Shown here in pieces: positions 7,070 through 16,213 of a stretch of DNA of 37,147 nt. The DNA comes from Oscillospiraceae bacterium (GTDB lineage Bacteria > Bacillota > Clostridia > Monoglobales > Monoglobaceae): NCBI GenBank assembly GCA_015068655.1, contig SVKC01000016.1, positions 1-37,147 on the forward strand, given 5' to 3'. Position numbers and translations under genes: made by a program. The notes beneath the pieces are model-generated. The model did not search any database, had not been told where the DNA came from, and saw nothing but the letters and a program-made list of their open reading frames with translations. Numbering within the stretch: the stretch's first letter is position 1; every line of letters begins with the position of its first letter.

Positions 7070-8110
7070 ATGGAAAAGAGCTTTAGTGAAAGTTACAAGG
7101 CGGCGGGTGTTGATATTACCGCAGGCTACAAGGCTGTTGAGCTTATGAAACAGCACATCGCAAGAACTGTAACGGCAGGTGCGGCATCGGACATCGGCGG
7201 TTTTGGCGGTCTTTTTGAAATGGATCTCACGGGAATTGAAAAGCCTGTTTTGGTAAGCGGCACTGACGGCGTTGGTACAAAGCTGAAAATGGCTTTCCTG
7301 CTGGACAAGCACGACACAGTTGGTATTGATTGTGTTGCTATGTGCGTAAATGATATTATTTGCTGTGGCGCAAAGCCCTTGTTCTTCCTTGATTATATTG
7401 CAGTTGGCAAGAACTTCCCCGAAAAGATTGCTCAGATTGTTTCGGGTGTTGCTGAAGGTTGCGTTCAGTCAGGCTGTGCTCTCATTGGCGGCGAAACTGC
7501 TGAAATGCCCGGTTTCTATCCCGAAGACGAGTATGATATGGCAGGATTCTCGGTTGGTGTTGTTGACAAAGCAAAGGTTCTTGACAACAAGACAATCACA
7601 GAAGGTGATGTCATTGTTGCACTTCCTTCAAGCGGTGTTCACTCAAACGGTTTCTCACTTGTGAGAAAGGTGTTTGATGTCGAAAATGCAGACATCAAGG
7701 CTCCACGTGCAGAATTGGGCGGCAAGTCTGTTGGTGAAACACTTCTCACACCTACAAAGATTTATGTGAAGCCTATGCTTGCACTCTTTGAAGAAGTTAA
7801 GGTTAAGGCTGTTTCTCATATCACCGGCGGCGGCTTCTATGAAAATATTCCCAGAAGTATTCCCAAGGGCTTCGGAGCAAAAATCAAGAGAGACGATGTT
7901 CGTGTTCTTCCTATTTTTGACCTTATTGCAAAAGAAGGAAATATCCCCGAAAGAGATATGTTCAATACCTTCAATATGGGCGTTGGTATGAGCGTTGTGG
8001 TAAGCAAGGAAGATGCTGAAAAAGCTGTTGAAATCCTCAAAGCCAACGGCGAGGAGGCATATATTATCGGCGAAATCATCAAGAGTGACGAGGGTGTTGT
8101 TATATGCTAA
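7070..8110 (+). CDS. purM: PurM, phosphoribosylformylglycinamidine cyclo-ligase (AIR synthetase)
   Basis: 346 residues, normal. It closes the imidazole ring of AIR from FGAM with ATP; cytosolic dimer. Visible: the N-terminal [35 protein letters not shown] (about 61-76), [20 protein letters not shown] (about 85-104), [11 protein letters not shown] (about 140-150) and [13 protein letters not shown] (about 249-261), all typical of PurM. AAAGGA lies before the ATG. Its last seven bases overlap the start of purN, implying translational coupling. It follows the palindromes A1/A2 and shares its transcript with the purE promoter unless an unseen promoter lies in the 293-bp gap. Confidence 0.97.
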   Translation: MEKSFSESYKAAGVDITAGYKAVELMKQHIARTVTAGAASDIGGFGGLFEMDLTGIEKPVLVSGTDGVGTKLKMAFLLDKHDTVGIDCVAMCVNDIICCGAKPLFFLDYIAVGKNFPEKIAQIVSGVAEGCVQSGCALIGGETAEMPGFYPEDEYDMAGFSVGVVDKAKVLDNKTITEGDVIVALPSSGVHSNGFSLVRKVFDVENADIKAPRAELGGKSVGETLLTPTKIYVKPMLALFEEVKVKAVSHITGGGFYENIPRSIPKGFGAKIKRDDVRVLPIFDLIAKEGNIPERDMFNTFNMGVGMSVVVSKEDAEKAVEILKANGEEAYIIGEIIKSDEGVVIC

Positions 8111-8718
8111 AAAAAACACGAATTGCAGTTCTGGTTTCAGGCGGAGGCACAAATCTTCAGGCACTTATTGATGCACAGAATGCAGGAATAATCAAAAGCG
8201 GGCAGATTGAACTTGTTATTTCAAACAATGCTGATGCTTATGCTTTGACAAGGGCACAGAATGCAGGTATTGATACCGCAGTTGTTTCCAAAAAGGAGCT
8301 TGGCGGAGACCAGAGAGTTTTTGAAGAAACTCTTATTGAGGTTCTTATGAGCAAGGGTATTGAGCTTATTATACTTGCCGGATTTATGTGTATTTTGAGC
8401 GCAAGCTTCACATCAAAGTACCCAAAAAGAATAATCAATGTTCATCCGTCGCTTATTCCGTCATTCTGCGGCAAGGGCTTCTACGGACTTCATGTTCACG
8501 AGGCGGCACTTGAATATGGCGTGAAGGTTACGGGTGCAACGGTGCATTTTGTAAATGAAATTCCTGACGGCGGCGAGATTATTCTCCAGAAGGCTGTTGA
8601 GATAAAGGATGGCGATACTCCTGAGATTCTTCAAAAGAGAGTTATGGAGGAAGCTGAATGGAAAATACTTCCACAGGCGGCGGAAATGGTTTCTGCGGAG
8701 CTTGCGGAGTATATTTAG
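8104..8718 (+). CDS. purN: PurN, phosphoribosylglycinamide formyltransferase
   Basis: 204 residues. It transfers formyl from 10-formyl-THF to GAR, giving FGAR. Visible: N-terminal [19 protein letters not shown] (phosphate loop), the catalytic Asn and His in [11 protein letters not shown], and [14 protein letters not shown] with the catalytic Asp. The [20 protein letters not shown] stretch is the clostridial variant of the usual HPSLLPAF-type loop. The start overlaps the purM stop, and GAGGG lies upstream inside purM. Its dependence on formyl-THF matches the ZTP control of the operon. Confidence 0.96.
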   Translation: MLKKTRIAVLVSGGGTNLQALIDAQNAGIIKSGQIELVISNNADAYALTRAQNAGIDTAVVSKKELGGDQRVFEETLIEVLMSKGIELIILAGFMCILSASFTSKYPKRIINVHPSLIPSFCGKGFYGLHVHEAALEYGVKVTGATVHFVNEIPDGGEIILQKAVEIKDGDTPEILQKRVMEEAEWKILPQAAEMVSAELAEYI

Positions 8719-8732
8719 AAAGGAAAATTAAA

Positions 8733-9452
8733 ATGGATATTTATAAAATCAATGATATGGGCGAACTCATAAACGGCAATCCTTATGTTGGCAGAGGTAT
8801 CGTCCTTGGAAAGAGCGAAGACGGTGAAAATGCAGTTGTTGCATATTTTATTATGGGCAGGTCTGAAAACAGCCGCAACCGTGTTTTTGTGGAAGACGGC
8901 AGTGAGGTTATTATTTACCCCTTTGATGAATCAAAGGTCGAAGACCCCAGTTTGATTATTTATTCACCCATAAGAAAGTTTGAGAATAAGCTTGTTGCGA
9001 CAAATGGCGACCAGACAGATACTGTTATTGAGTTCCTCGAAAAGGGTAAGACTTTTGAGGAAGCTCTTGACACCCGTTGTTTTGAGCCTGACGGACCCAA
9101 CTGGACACCCAGAATCAGCGGTATGATTACCTTTGATGAAGGTGACTTCTTGTACAAAATGAGTATTTTGAAGAGTGCAGATGCCGAGGGTACTGAATGT
9201 AACAGATTTACATATTCATATAAGGCTTTGAAGGGGCTTGGACACTTCATCCACACTTATGTTTGTGACGGAAATCCCATTCCCACGTTCCAGGGTGAGC
9301 CGGAAAGAGTTGCTATCCCCAATGATATTGACGAGTTTACCGACAAAATCTGGGATAACCTCAATGAAAACAACAAGATTTCCTTGTATGTGAGATACAT
9401 TAACTTGAAAACAGGCGAGGAAGTCAACAGAATGATAAACAAAAATGCTTAA
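8733..9452 (+). CDS. purO: PurO-type IMP cyclohydrolase
   Basis: 239 residues. It closes FAICAR to IMP, the last step of the pathway. The sequence follows the PurO (archaeal-type IMP cyclohydrolase) family rather than the PurH N-terminal domain: YVGRGIVLGKSEDGENAVVA (about 18-37), RSENSRNRVF, DPSLIIYSPIRKF, VATNGDQTD and TPRISGMI. The start at 8733 has AGAAAGGA 10 bases upstream; a longer in-frame reading overlaps purN and lacks such a site. It sits directly before the stand-alone AICAR transformylase, so the two proteins replace bifunctional PurH. A terminator-like hairpin follows. Confidence 0.88.
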   Translation: MDIYKINDMGELINGNPYVGRGIVLGKSEDGENAVVAYFIMGRSENSRNRVFVEDGSEVIIYPFDESKVEDPSLIIYSPIRKFENKLVATNGDQTDTVIEFLEKGKTFEEALDTRCFEPDGPNWTPRISGMITFDEGDFLYKMSILKSADAEGTECNRFTYSYKALKGLGHFIHTYVCDGNPIPTFQGEPERVAIPNDIDEFTDKIWDNLNENNKISLYVRYINLKTGEEVNRMINKNA

Positions 9453-9454
9453 AG

Positions 9455-9499
9455 CCAAAGGGGGTGTTGCAGTGAGCGACAGCCCCGTTTGGTGTTTTT
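9455..9499 (+). terminator. Terminator-like hairpin between purO and AICAR transformylase
   Basis: Left arm CCAAAGGGGGTGTTG (9455-9469) pairs with CGACAGCCCCGTTTGG (9477-9492) with small mismatches, followed by TGTTTTT. Inside an otherwise co-directional operon this is a potential attenuation or partial termination point. No leader peptide or alternative pairing was found. Confidence 0.55.
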
Positions 9500-9560
9500 A
9501 AAGGTATGATAATTATGAGGGGAAAGACCCTTTAGATACAAAATGAAAGGACGTGTCAAA

Positions 9561-10745
9561 ATGAAAGAATTTGAACTTAAATATGGTTGTAATCCCAACC
9601 AGAAGCCAGCGAAAATCTTTATGAATGACGGAAGCGAGCTTCCAATCGAAATCCTCAGCGGAAAGCCCGGTTATATCAACTTCCTTGATGCATTCAACAG
9701 CTGGCAGCTTGTAAAGGAGTTGAAGGCGGCACTCGGTATGCCGGCTGCAACATCCTTCAAGCACGTTAGCCCCACATCTGCGGCGGTTGGTATTCCTATG
9801 AGCGAAAACCTGAAAAAGGCTTGCTTTGTTGATGACATTGAAGGTCTTGACGAATCACCTCTTGCAACCGCTTATGCACGTGCAAGAGGAACTGACAGAA
9901 TGTCATCCTTCGGTGACTGGATTGCTCTCAGCGATGTTTGTGATGTGACAACAGCAAAGCTCATCAAGAGAGAAGTATCTGATGGCGTAATTGCTCCCGG
10001 TTATACAGCTGAGGCTCTTGAAATTCTCAAGAGCAAAAGAAACGGAAATTATAATATAGTAAAGATTGATGAAAATTATGTTCCTGCCGAACAGGAAATC
10101 AAGATGGTTTATGGCATTTCATTTGAGCAGGGCAGAAACAATTTCAAGATTGACGAAGAACTTCTTTCGGAAATTGTTACAGAAAACAAGGAAATGCCCG
10201 ATTCAGCAAAAAGGGACTTGATAATTGCTTTGATTACACTCAAGTATACACAGAGTAATTCGGTTTGCTTTGCAAAAGATGGACAGGCTATCGGTGTTGG
10301 TGCAGGTCAGCAATCAAGAATCCACTGTACAAGACTTGCCGGAAACAAGGCTGACATCTGGCATCTCCGTCAGCATGAAAAGGTTCTCAACCTTCCCTTC
10401 CTTGATAGCATAGGAAGACCTGACCGTGACAATACAATTGACGTATATATCTCTGATGATGATGAAGATGTTCTGGCAGACGGCAAGTGGGAAGCTCTCT
10501 TTACTCACAAGCCCGAACCTCTCACAAGAGAAGAAAAGAAAGCATATCTAGCTGGCATAAAGGGTGTTGCTCTCGGCAGTGACGCATTCTTCCCCTTCGG
10601 CGACAATATTGAACGTGCGGCAAAGAGTGGCGTAAGCTACATTGCAGAGCCGGGTGGTTCAATTCGTGATGATAATGTAATTGAAAAATGTAATGAATTT
10701 GGAATGGTGATGGCATTTACGAAGATGCGCTTATTCCACCACTAA
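9561..10745 (+). CDS. purH: Stand-alone AICAR transformylase (PurH C-terminal domain, PurV)
   Basis: 394 residues corresponding only to the transformylase part of PurH; the cyclohydrolase (MGS-like) domain is absent and supplied by the PurO-type gene upstream. It formylates AICAR to FAICAR with 10-formyl-THF. Visible: ELKYGCNPNQKPAKIFM at the N-terminus, the catalytic Lys-His pair in SFKHVSPTSAAVG (K67-H68), YARARGTDRMSSFGDW, VGAGQQSRIHCTRLAG, GSDAFFPFGDNI, and the C-terminal EPGGSIRDDNVIEKCNEFG. The start at 9561 is preferred because AAAGGA sits 9 bases upstream, between it and the in-frame ATG at 9543. Palindromes B1/B2 follow at once. Confidence 0.93.
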   Translation: MKEFELKYGCNPNQKPAKIFMNDGSELPIEILSGKPGYINFLDAFNSWQLVKELKAALGMPAATSFKHVSPTSAAVGIPMSENLKKACFVDDIEGLDESPLATAYARARGTDRMSSFGDWIALSDVCDVTTAKLIKREVSDGVIAPGYTAEALEILKSKRNGNYNIVKIDENYVPAEQEIKMVYGISFEQGRNNFKIDEELLSEIVTENKEMPDSAKRDLIIALITLKYTQSNSVCFAKDGQAIGVGAGQQSRIHCTRLAGNKADIWHLRQHEKVLNLPFLDSIGRPDRDNTIDVYISDDDEDVLADGKWEALFTHKPEPLTREEKKAYLAGIKGVALGSDAFFPFGDNIERAAKSGVSYIAEPGGSIRDDNVIEKCNEFGMVMAFTKMRLFHH

Positions 10746-10749
10746 TGTC

Positions 10750-10854
10750 AATGTTGGCAAAAATGCACCGAAGTCGCAAACCTTCCCACTTGCAGTACAC
10801 AAAGTACAGCTGCGGGGTCGGTTTACACCTTCTGCACAATTTTTGCCTAACATT
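10750..10854. repeat. Imperfect palindromic element B1
   Basis: About 105 bp. Ends AATGTTGGCAAAAATGCA and TGCACAATTTTTGCCTAACATT are inverted copies with small gaps; inside are GAAG/CTTC, AAACC/GGTTT and TGCAGTAC-acaaa-GTACAGCTGC. It begins 5 bases after the AICAR transformylase stop. Same family as A1 and C1/C2 by its size and GTAC-N5-GTAC core. Confidence 0.68.
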
Positions 10855-10860
10855 GCAGAC

Positions 10861-10967
10861 AGAGGTGAATTTGGGGTGAACGTCCAAACCTCACCGCTTG
10901 GAGTACACAAAGTACACCTTCGGGATTCAGTTTGAACATTCTCCATCAATTTTATCTTGTTTTTGGA
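10861..10967. repeat. Palindromic element B2, tandem to B1
   Basis: Degraded palindrome around a central GTACacaaaGTAC (10912-10924). Partly matching arms run outward, including CAAAC/GTTTG, GTGAAC/GAACAT and GAATT/CAATTTTA. The central loop is identical to that of B1 (ACAAA). Its right arm ends about 40 bases before the purD start. No separate promoter is evident in it. Confidence 0.5.
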
Positions 10968-11003
10968 TTATCTGAAAAATTATGTCCGAAAGGTTTTGAA
11001 TAT

Positions 11004-12266
11004 ATGAAAATTATGGTAGTCGGTGGCGGCGGACGTGAGCACGCCATCATAAAATCTTTAAAGAAGAGCCCCAAGGTTTCAAAGATTTATGCACTGCCCG
11101 GAAACGGCGGAATTGCCGCTGATGCGGAATGTGTTGACATAGGGGCAAAGGATATTGACAAAATTGTTGAGTTCGCAGTCGGCAATGGAATTGAATTTGC
11201 TGTTGTTGCACCTGATGACCCGTTGGTTCTGGGTGCGGTTGATGCTCTCAACGAGAAGGGAATTTCCTGCTTCGGTCCAAAGGCGAATGCCGCTATAATC
11301 GAAGGCAGCAAGGTTTTTTCAAAAAATCTTATGAAAAAATACAATATTCCCACAGCGGAATATGAAGTATTCAACGATATGGATGCGGCTCTCAAATATC
11401 TTGAGACAGCTCCCATTCCCACAGTTATCAAGGCTGATGGTCTTGCACTCGGTAAGGGTGTTATCATTGCGGAAACAAGAGAGGATGCAATAGATGCTGT
11501 AAAGTCAATGATGGAAGACAAAATCTTCGGTGACAGCGGAAATAATATTGTTATTGAAGAATTTCTCACAGGTCCCGAAGTTTCAGTCCTTAGCTTTACA
11601 GACGGTAACGTGGTTGTTCCATTGGTTTCCTCAATGGATCACAAGCGTGCATTGGACGGTGACAAGGGTCTCAACACAGGCGGTATGGGAACAATTGCTC
11701 CCAATCCTTATTACACAAAGGAAATCGCAGATGAATGTATGGAAAAAATCTTTGTTCCAACAATGGAAGCTATGAACAAGGAAGGCAGAACCTTCAAGGG
11801 CTGTTTGTACTTTGGTCTTATGCTCACACCCAAGGGCCCAAAGGTTATTGAATACAACTGTCGTTTTGGTGACCCAGAAACACAGGTTGTTCTTCCTCTT
11901 CTTGAAAGTGATTTGTTTGAAATTATGCAGCACGTGGAAGCGGGAACTCTCAAGGATGCAGAGGTCAAATTCTCGAAATCGGCGGCTTGCTGTGTTGTGG
12001 TTGCCTCAAACGGCTATCCCGGCAAATATGAAACGGGATTTGAAATTATGCTTCCCGAAAATTCCGATGGGATTTTTGTTGCGGGTGCAAAAATCAAGGA
12101 CGGAAAGCTTGTGACCAGCGGCGGAAGAGTTCTGGGCGTTACAGAAGTTGGTGCTTGTCTCAACTGTGCAATCAATGCGGCTTACAAAACAGTTGAGAGT
12201 GTTAAGTTTGATAATGCGTTTTACAGAAAAGATATAGGACAAAAAGCTTTGGCGGCTTTGAAATAA
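11004..12266 (+). CDS. purD: PurD, phosphoribosylamine-glycine ligase (GAR synthetase)
   Basis: 420 residues, normal. It joins glycine to phosphoribosylamine with ATP; ATP-grasp fold. Visible: MKIMVVGGGGREHAI (residues 1-15), the LPGNGG loop, GPKANAAIIEGSKVFSKN, KADGLALGKGVIIA (ATP-grasp), EEFLTGPEVSVLSF, GGMGTIAPNPYYT and EYNCRFGDPETQVVLPLL (metal/ATP ligands). The start at 11004 is typical for the family; an in-frame ATG at 10932 lies inside palindrome B2 and is rejected. GAAAGG lies 12 bases upstream. purL follows 15 bases later. Confidence 0.96.
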   Translation: MKIMVVGGGGREHAIIKSLKKSPKVSKIYALPGNGGIAADAECVDIGAKDIDKIVEFAVGNGIEFAVVAPDDPLVLGAVDALNEKGISCFGPKANAAIIEGSKVFSKNLMKKYNIPTAEYEVFNDMDAALKYLETAPIPTVIKADGLALGKGVIIAETREDAIDAVKSMMEDKIFGDSGNNIVIEEFLTGPEVSVLSFTDGNVVVPLVSSMDHKRALDGDKGLNTGGMGTIAPNPYYTKEIADECMEKIFVPTMEAMNKEGRTFKGCLYFGLMLTPKGPKVIEYNCRFGDPETQVVLPLLESDLFEIMQHVEAGTLKDAEVKFSKSAACCVVVASNGYPGKYETGFEIMLPENSDGIFVAGAKIKDGKLVTSGGRVLGVTEVGACLNCAINAAYKTVESVKFDNAFYRKDIGQKALAALK

Positions 12267-12281
12267 GAAAGGATAAATTGT

Positions 12282-15200
12282 ATGGTATACAGAGTTTTTG
12301 TTGAAAAGAAAAAAGAACTTGCCGCAGAGGCAAATTCCCTCAAAGGCGAGCTTAAAAACCTTCTTCAGATTAAAGGTCTTGAAGATGTGAGAATAATCAA
12401 CCGCTATGATGTTGAAAATATTGACAAGGAGCTTTTTGAATACTGTAAAAAGACAGTTTTCTCCGAGCCTCAGCTTGATATTGTTACAGATGAAATCACG
12501 GATAGCTGTGACGTAATCTTTGCTGTTGAATTCCTACCCGGTCAGTTTGACCTTCGTGCAAATTCTGCAGAGGAATGTATTCAGCTTATATCCAAGGGCG
12601 ACCGCCCCACTGTCAGAGCGGCAAAGGTTTATATGCTCTACGGCAGGCTGACAGACGAAGACATTGCTGAAATCAAAAAGTATGTTATCAACCCCGTTGA
12701 ATCAAGAGAAGCTACGTTGGAAATGCCTGAAACATTGAAGGCGGTTTATGAAATTCCCGAAACGGTTGCGACCCTTGACGGTTTTATTGACTTAGATGAA
12801 GCTGGTCTTCAAAAAATGATTGATGATATGGGCTTGGCTATGGATATTGATGACATCAAGTTCTGTCAGGAGTATTTTATTGGCGAAAAGCGTAACCCGA
12901 CAATCACAGAAATCAGAATGATTGACACATACTGGTCAGACCATTGCCGTCATACAACATTCCTTACAACAATCGACAGTGTTAAGTTTGAGGATGAGCT
13001 TTTGCAGGCGGCTTACGACAGATATATTGAAACAAGAAAAGCAATCGGCAGAACAAAGCCTATTAATCTTATGGACATAGGCACAATTGCCGCAAAGTAT
13101 CTTAAAGCAAACGGCAAGCTTGACGGCCTTGATGAAAGTGAAGAAATCAATGCATGTACTGTGAAAATTGACGTTGATGTTGATGGTGTGACCGAAAAAT
13201 GGTTGCTCCTTTTCAAGAACGAAACACACAACCATCCAACCGAAATTGAACCCTTCGGTGGTGCGGCAACCTGTATCGGTGGTGCTATACGTGACCCGTT
13301 GTCAGGACGTTCTTACGTTTATGCGGCAATGCGTGTTACCGGTGCGGCAGATCCGTTGAAGCCCGTTTCTGAAACAATTGAAGGCAAGCTTCCACAGAGA
13401 AAGATTGTTACTGGTGCGGCTGCAGGTTACAGCTCTTACGGCAACCAGATTGGTCTTGCCACAGGTCAGGTTGACGAGCTTTATCACGATGGCTATGCGG
13501 CAAAACGTATGGAAATCGGTGCGGTTGTTGCGGCGGCTCCTGCTGAAAATGTGAGACGTGAACGCCCCATTGACGGCGATATTGTTATTCTTCTTGGCGG
13601 CAAAACAGGACGTGACGGTTGCGGCGGTGCAACAGGTTCTTCAAAGTCTCATACTGTTGAATCTTTGGAGAGCTGTGGTGCAGAAGTGCAGAAGGGTAAT
13701 GCTCCCGAAGAAAGAAAGCTCCAGAGACTTTTCCGCAACAAGGAAGCATCTCTCCTTATCAAGCGTTGTAACGACTTTGGCGCAGGCGGTGTTTCGGTTG
13801 CGATAGGTGAATTGGCTGACGGTCTTGAAATAAATCTTAATGCAGTTCCCAAAAAGTACGAAGGTCTTGATGGCACAGAGCTTGCAATCAGCGAATCTCA
13901 GGAGAGAATGGCTGTTGTTGTTGCAAAAGAAGACGTTGAAAGATTCAAAGAACTTGCGACGAGCGAAAACTTGGAGGCAACAGTTGTTGCAGAGGTTAAG
14001 GCTGAACCCAGACTTGTTATGCATTGGAATGGCAAGGAAATCGTGAATATTTCACGTGAATTCCTGAATTCAAATGGTGCTGAAAAGCATATTGATATAG
14101 CTCCTGCAAAACCTGAATGCTATAAGAAGACAGAAGTAAAAGATTTCAAGGCAGGTATACTTGAGCTTGCAGATGACTTGAACGTATGTTCAAAGAGAGG
14201 TCTTTCGGAACGCTTTGACTCTACAATCGGTGCAGGTACAGTTCTGATGCCCTTTGGCGGCAAGCATCAGCTCACTCCTATTCAGGCAATGGTAAACAAG
14301 GTTTCTGTTGAACAGAAGCACACAAAGACTGCTTCTGTTATGGCGTGGGGCTACAATCCCTTTATTGCTGAAAAGAGCCCTTATCACAGTGCATATCTTG
14401 CTGTTGTTGAGTCTGTTGCAAAGCTTGTTGCAACTGGTGCAGAGTTCAAGGATGTGTACCTCACATTCCAGGAATATTTTGAAAAGCCCAAAAAGGATGC
14501 AAAGCGTTGGGGCAAGCCGCTGGCGGCTCTCCTTGGTGCCTTTGATGCACAAAGAGAGCTTGAAATTGCCGCAATCGGCGGTAAGGACTCAATGAGTGGA
14601 ACATTCGAAAATATTGATGTTCCTCCCACATTGGTTTCATTTGCAATTACTGACGAAAACGTTGACAATATTATTTCACCCGAATTCAAGGGTGTCGGCA
14701 ATAAGGTTGTATGGATTAAGCCCGAATACGACGAAAACGGTCTTCCTGTAACCGAAAGCCTGATTGATGTATTCAAGACAGTAACAGCTCTTGTTCGCAG
14801 CGGTGCAGCCATAAGTGCATACACACCCACTTACGGCGGTATTGCAGAAGCTGTTATGAAAATGGCAATGGGCAACGGAATTGGCTTTGAATTTGCTGAC
14901 GGAATTTCACTTGATGATGTATTTGGCTACAGCTACGGTTCGTTTGTTGTAGAACTCAGCAAGGATGCAGATGCAGGTGTTGTTCTGGGTACAACAACCG
15001 ACAACAATGCAATCACATATGGCAGCGAAGCAGTTTGTATGTGCGAAATCTCAAAGGCTTATGAAGATAAGCTTGAAAAGATTTATTCATGCAATATCGA
15101 AACAGAGAAGAAGGACATTCCTGCATTCAATTATGAAACAAAGTCTGTTGTTACACCAAAAATCGGTGTTGCAAAGCCGAAGGTTCTCATTCCTGTATTC

Positions 15201-15974
15201 CCCGGAACAAACTGCGAATTCGACTCTGCAAAGGCAATGCGTGATGCAGGTGCTGAACCTGAAATTTTTGTTATAAACAACCTTTCGCCTCAGGCAATTT
15301 CTGAATCCGTTGAAGCATTTGCAAAGAAACTGAATGAATCACAAATCGTATTTATCCCCGGTGGTTTCTCAGGCGGTGACGAGCCTGACGGTTCAGCGAA
15401 GTTCATCACAGCCTTCTTCCGTAACCCCGAAATCAAGGAAGCAACATCCGAGCTTCTTGATATGCGTGACGGACTTATGTGTGGTATATGTAACGGCTTT
15501 CAGGCTCTTATCAAGCTTGGTCTTGTGCCTTACGGGAAGATTATTGACACAGACGAAAATTGCCCCACACTTTCATATAACACAATTTCACGCCACCAAT
15601 CAAAATTGGTACGAACAAGAGTTGCATCAAACAAGTCACCATGGATGGCAAATGCAAGTGTCGGAGATATTTATACTGTTCCCATTTCACACGGTGAAGG
15701 ACGCTTTATGGCAAGTGACGAGCTTGTGAAGACCTTGGCTGAAAACGGACAGATTCTCACGCAGTATGTTGATTTGGAAGGCAATCCCACCAACGAGATT
15801 CAGTACAACCCCAATGGTTCAACCTTCGCAATTGAAGGTATCACATCACCTGACGGCAGAGTTCTCGGAAAAATGGGACACTCCGAAAGATGGGGCTACG
15901 GACTTTACAAGAATGTTGAAGGTAACTTTGATATTGGAATGTTTAAGTCAGCAGTAGAATACTACAATATATAG
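12282..15974 (+). CDS. purL: PurL, single-chain phosphoribosylformylglycinamidine synthase
   Basis: 1230 residues: the large PurL with both synthetase and glutaminase domains, so purQ and purS are not needed. It converts FGAR to FGAM with glutamine and ATP. Visible: YWSDHCRHTTF (about 220-230), FKNETHNHPTEIEPFGGAAT (about 312-331), GDIVILLGGKTGRDG, the second synthetase half with AIGGKDSMSGTF (about 767-778), and the C-terminal glutaminase with IPVFPGTNCE, GGFSGGDEPDG, the nucleophile C1070 in CGICNGFQALI, and HGEGRF. It starts 15 bases after purD with AGAAAGGA. Its TAG stop falls inside palindromic element C1. Confidence 0.97.
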   Translation: MVYRVFVEKKKELAAEANSLKGELKNLLQIKGLEDVRIINRYDVENIDKELFEYCKKTVFSEPQLDIVTDEITDSCDVIFAVEFLPGQFDLRANSAEECIQLISKGDRPTVRAAKVYMLYGRLTDEDIAEIKKYVINPVESREATLEMPETLKAVYEIPETVATLDGFIDLDEAGLQKMIDDMGLAMDIDDIKFCQEYFIGEKRNPTITEIRMIDTYWSDHCRHTTFLTTIDSVKFEDELLQAAYDRYIETRKAIGRTKPINLMDIGTIAAKYLKANGKLDGLDESEEINACTVKIDVDVDGVTEKWLLLFKNETHNHPTEIEPFGGAATCIGGAIRDPLSGRSYVYAAMRVTGAADPLKPVSETIEGKLPQRKIVTGAAAGYSSYGNQIGLATGQVDELYHDGYAAKRMEIGAVVAAAPAENVRRERPIDGDIVILLGGKTGRDGCGGATGSSKSHTVESLESCGAEVQKGNAPEERKLQRLFRNKEASLLIKRCNDFGAGGVSVAIGELADGLEINLNAVPKKYEGLDGTELAISESQERMAVVVAKEDVERFKELATSENLEATVVAEVKAEPRLVMHWNGKEIVNISREFLNSNGAEKHIDIAPAKPECYKKTEVKDFKAGILELADDLNVCSKRGLSERFDSTIGAGTVLMPFGGKHQLTPIQAMVNKVSVEQKHTKTASVMAWGYNPFIAEKSPYHSAYLAVVESVAKLVATGAEFKDVYLTFQEYFEKPKKDAKRWGKPLAALLGAFDAQRELEIAAIGGKDSMSGTFENIDVPPTLVSFAITDENVDNIISPEFKGVGNKVVWIKPEYDENGLPVTESLIDVFKTVTALVRSGAAISAYTPTYGGIAEAVMKMAMGNGIGFEFADGISLDDVFGYSYGSFVVELSKDADAGVVLGTTTDNNAITYGSEAVCMCEISKAYEDKLEKIYSCNIETEKKDIPAFNYETKSVVTPKIGVAKPKVLIPVFPGTNCEFDSAKAMRDAGAEPEIFVINNLSPQAISESVEAFAKKLNESQIVFIPGGFSGGDEPDGSAKFITAFFRNPEIKEATSELLDMRDGLMCGICNGFQALIKLGLVPYGKIIDTDENCPTLSYNTISRHQSKLVRTRVASNKSPWMANASVGDIYTVPISHGEGRFMASDELVKTLAENGQILTQYVDLEGNPTNEIQYNPNGSTFAIEGITSPDGRVLGKMGHSERWGYGLYKNVEGNFDIGMFKSAVEYYNI

Positions 15975-16076
15975 TCTGGTAAAATTTGTTTATTTCGTGC
16001 ACCCGACCGCCCTTGCGTACACACAGTACGCGGCGGTTGGTCGTTCACACAAACTAAATCAAATTTTCCTCGGACT
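15973..16076. repeat. Imperfect palindromic element C1 (purL-fhs gap)
   Basis: About 104 bp. Ends AGTCTGGTAAAATTTG and CAAATTTTCCTCGGACT are inverted copies. Inner arms include GTGCAC/GTTCAC, CGACCGCC/GGCGGTTGG and GCGTAC-acaca-GTACGC. It overlaps the purL stop codon. The right 60 bp (16017-16076) recur exactly in C2 (16122-16181). Confidence 0.75.
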
Positions 16077-16181
16077 AGGAAGAAGAGAAATTGTTTATTC
16101 TGTGTGTTCAGCCTTCCTTATGTACACACAGTACGCGGCGGTTGGTCGTTCACACAAACTAAATCAAATTTTCCTCGGACT
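16074..16181. repeat. Palindromic element C2, tandem copy of C1
   Basis: The right half (16122-16181) is identical over 60 bp to that of C1, 105 bp downstream. The left half (AAATTGTTTATTCTGTGTG and following) is diverged but still roughly complementary to it. The exact repeat shows recent duplication or gene conversion. It ends about 30 bases before the fhs start. Confidence 0.75.
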
Positions 16182-16213
16182 TGGAAGAAATGAAAAATTG
16201 GAGGTAAAAACCA

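Noticed and set aside
8658-8732. Upstream extension of the PurO-type gene into purN
   Set aside because: It adds residues not found in the family and overlaps purN; a good ribosome site supports 8733.
16017-16181. CRISPR-like direct repeats
   Set aside because: Only two copies, 60 bp long, part of palindromic elements; no array and no cas genes in the window.
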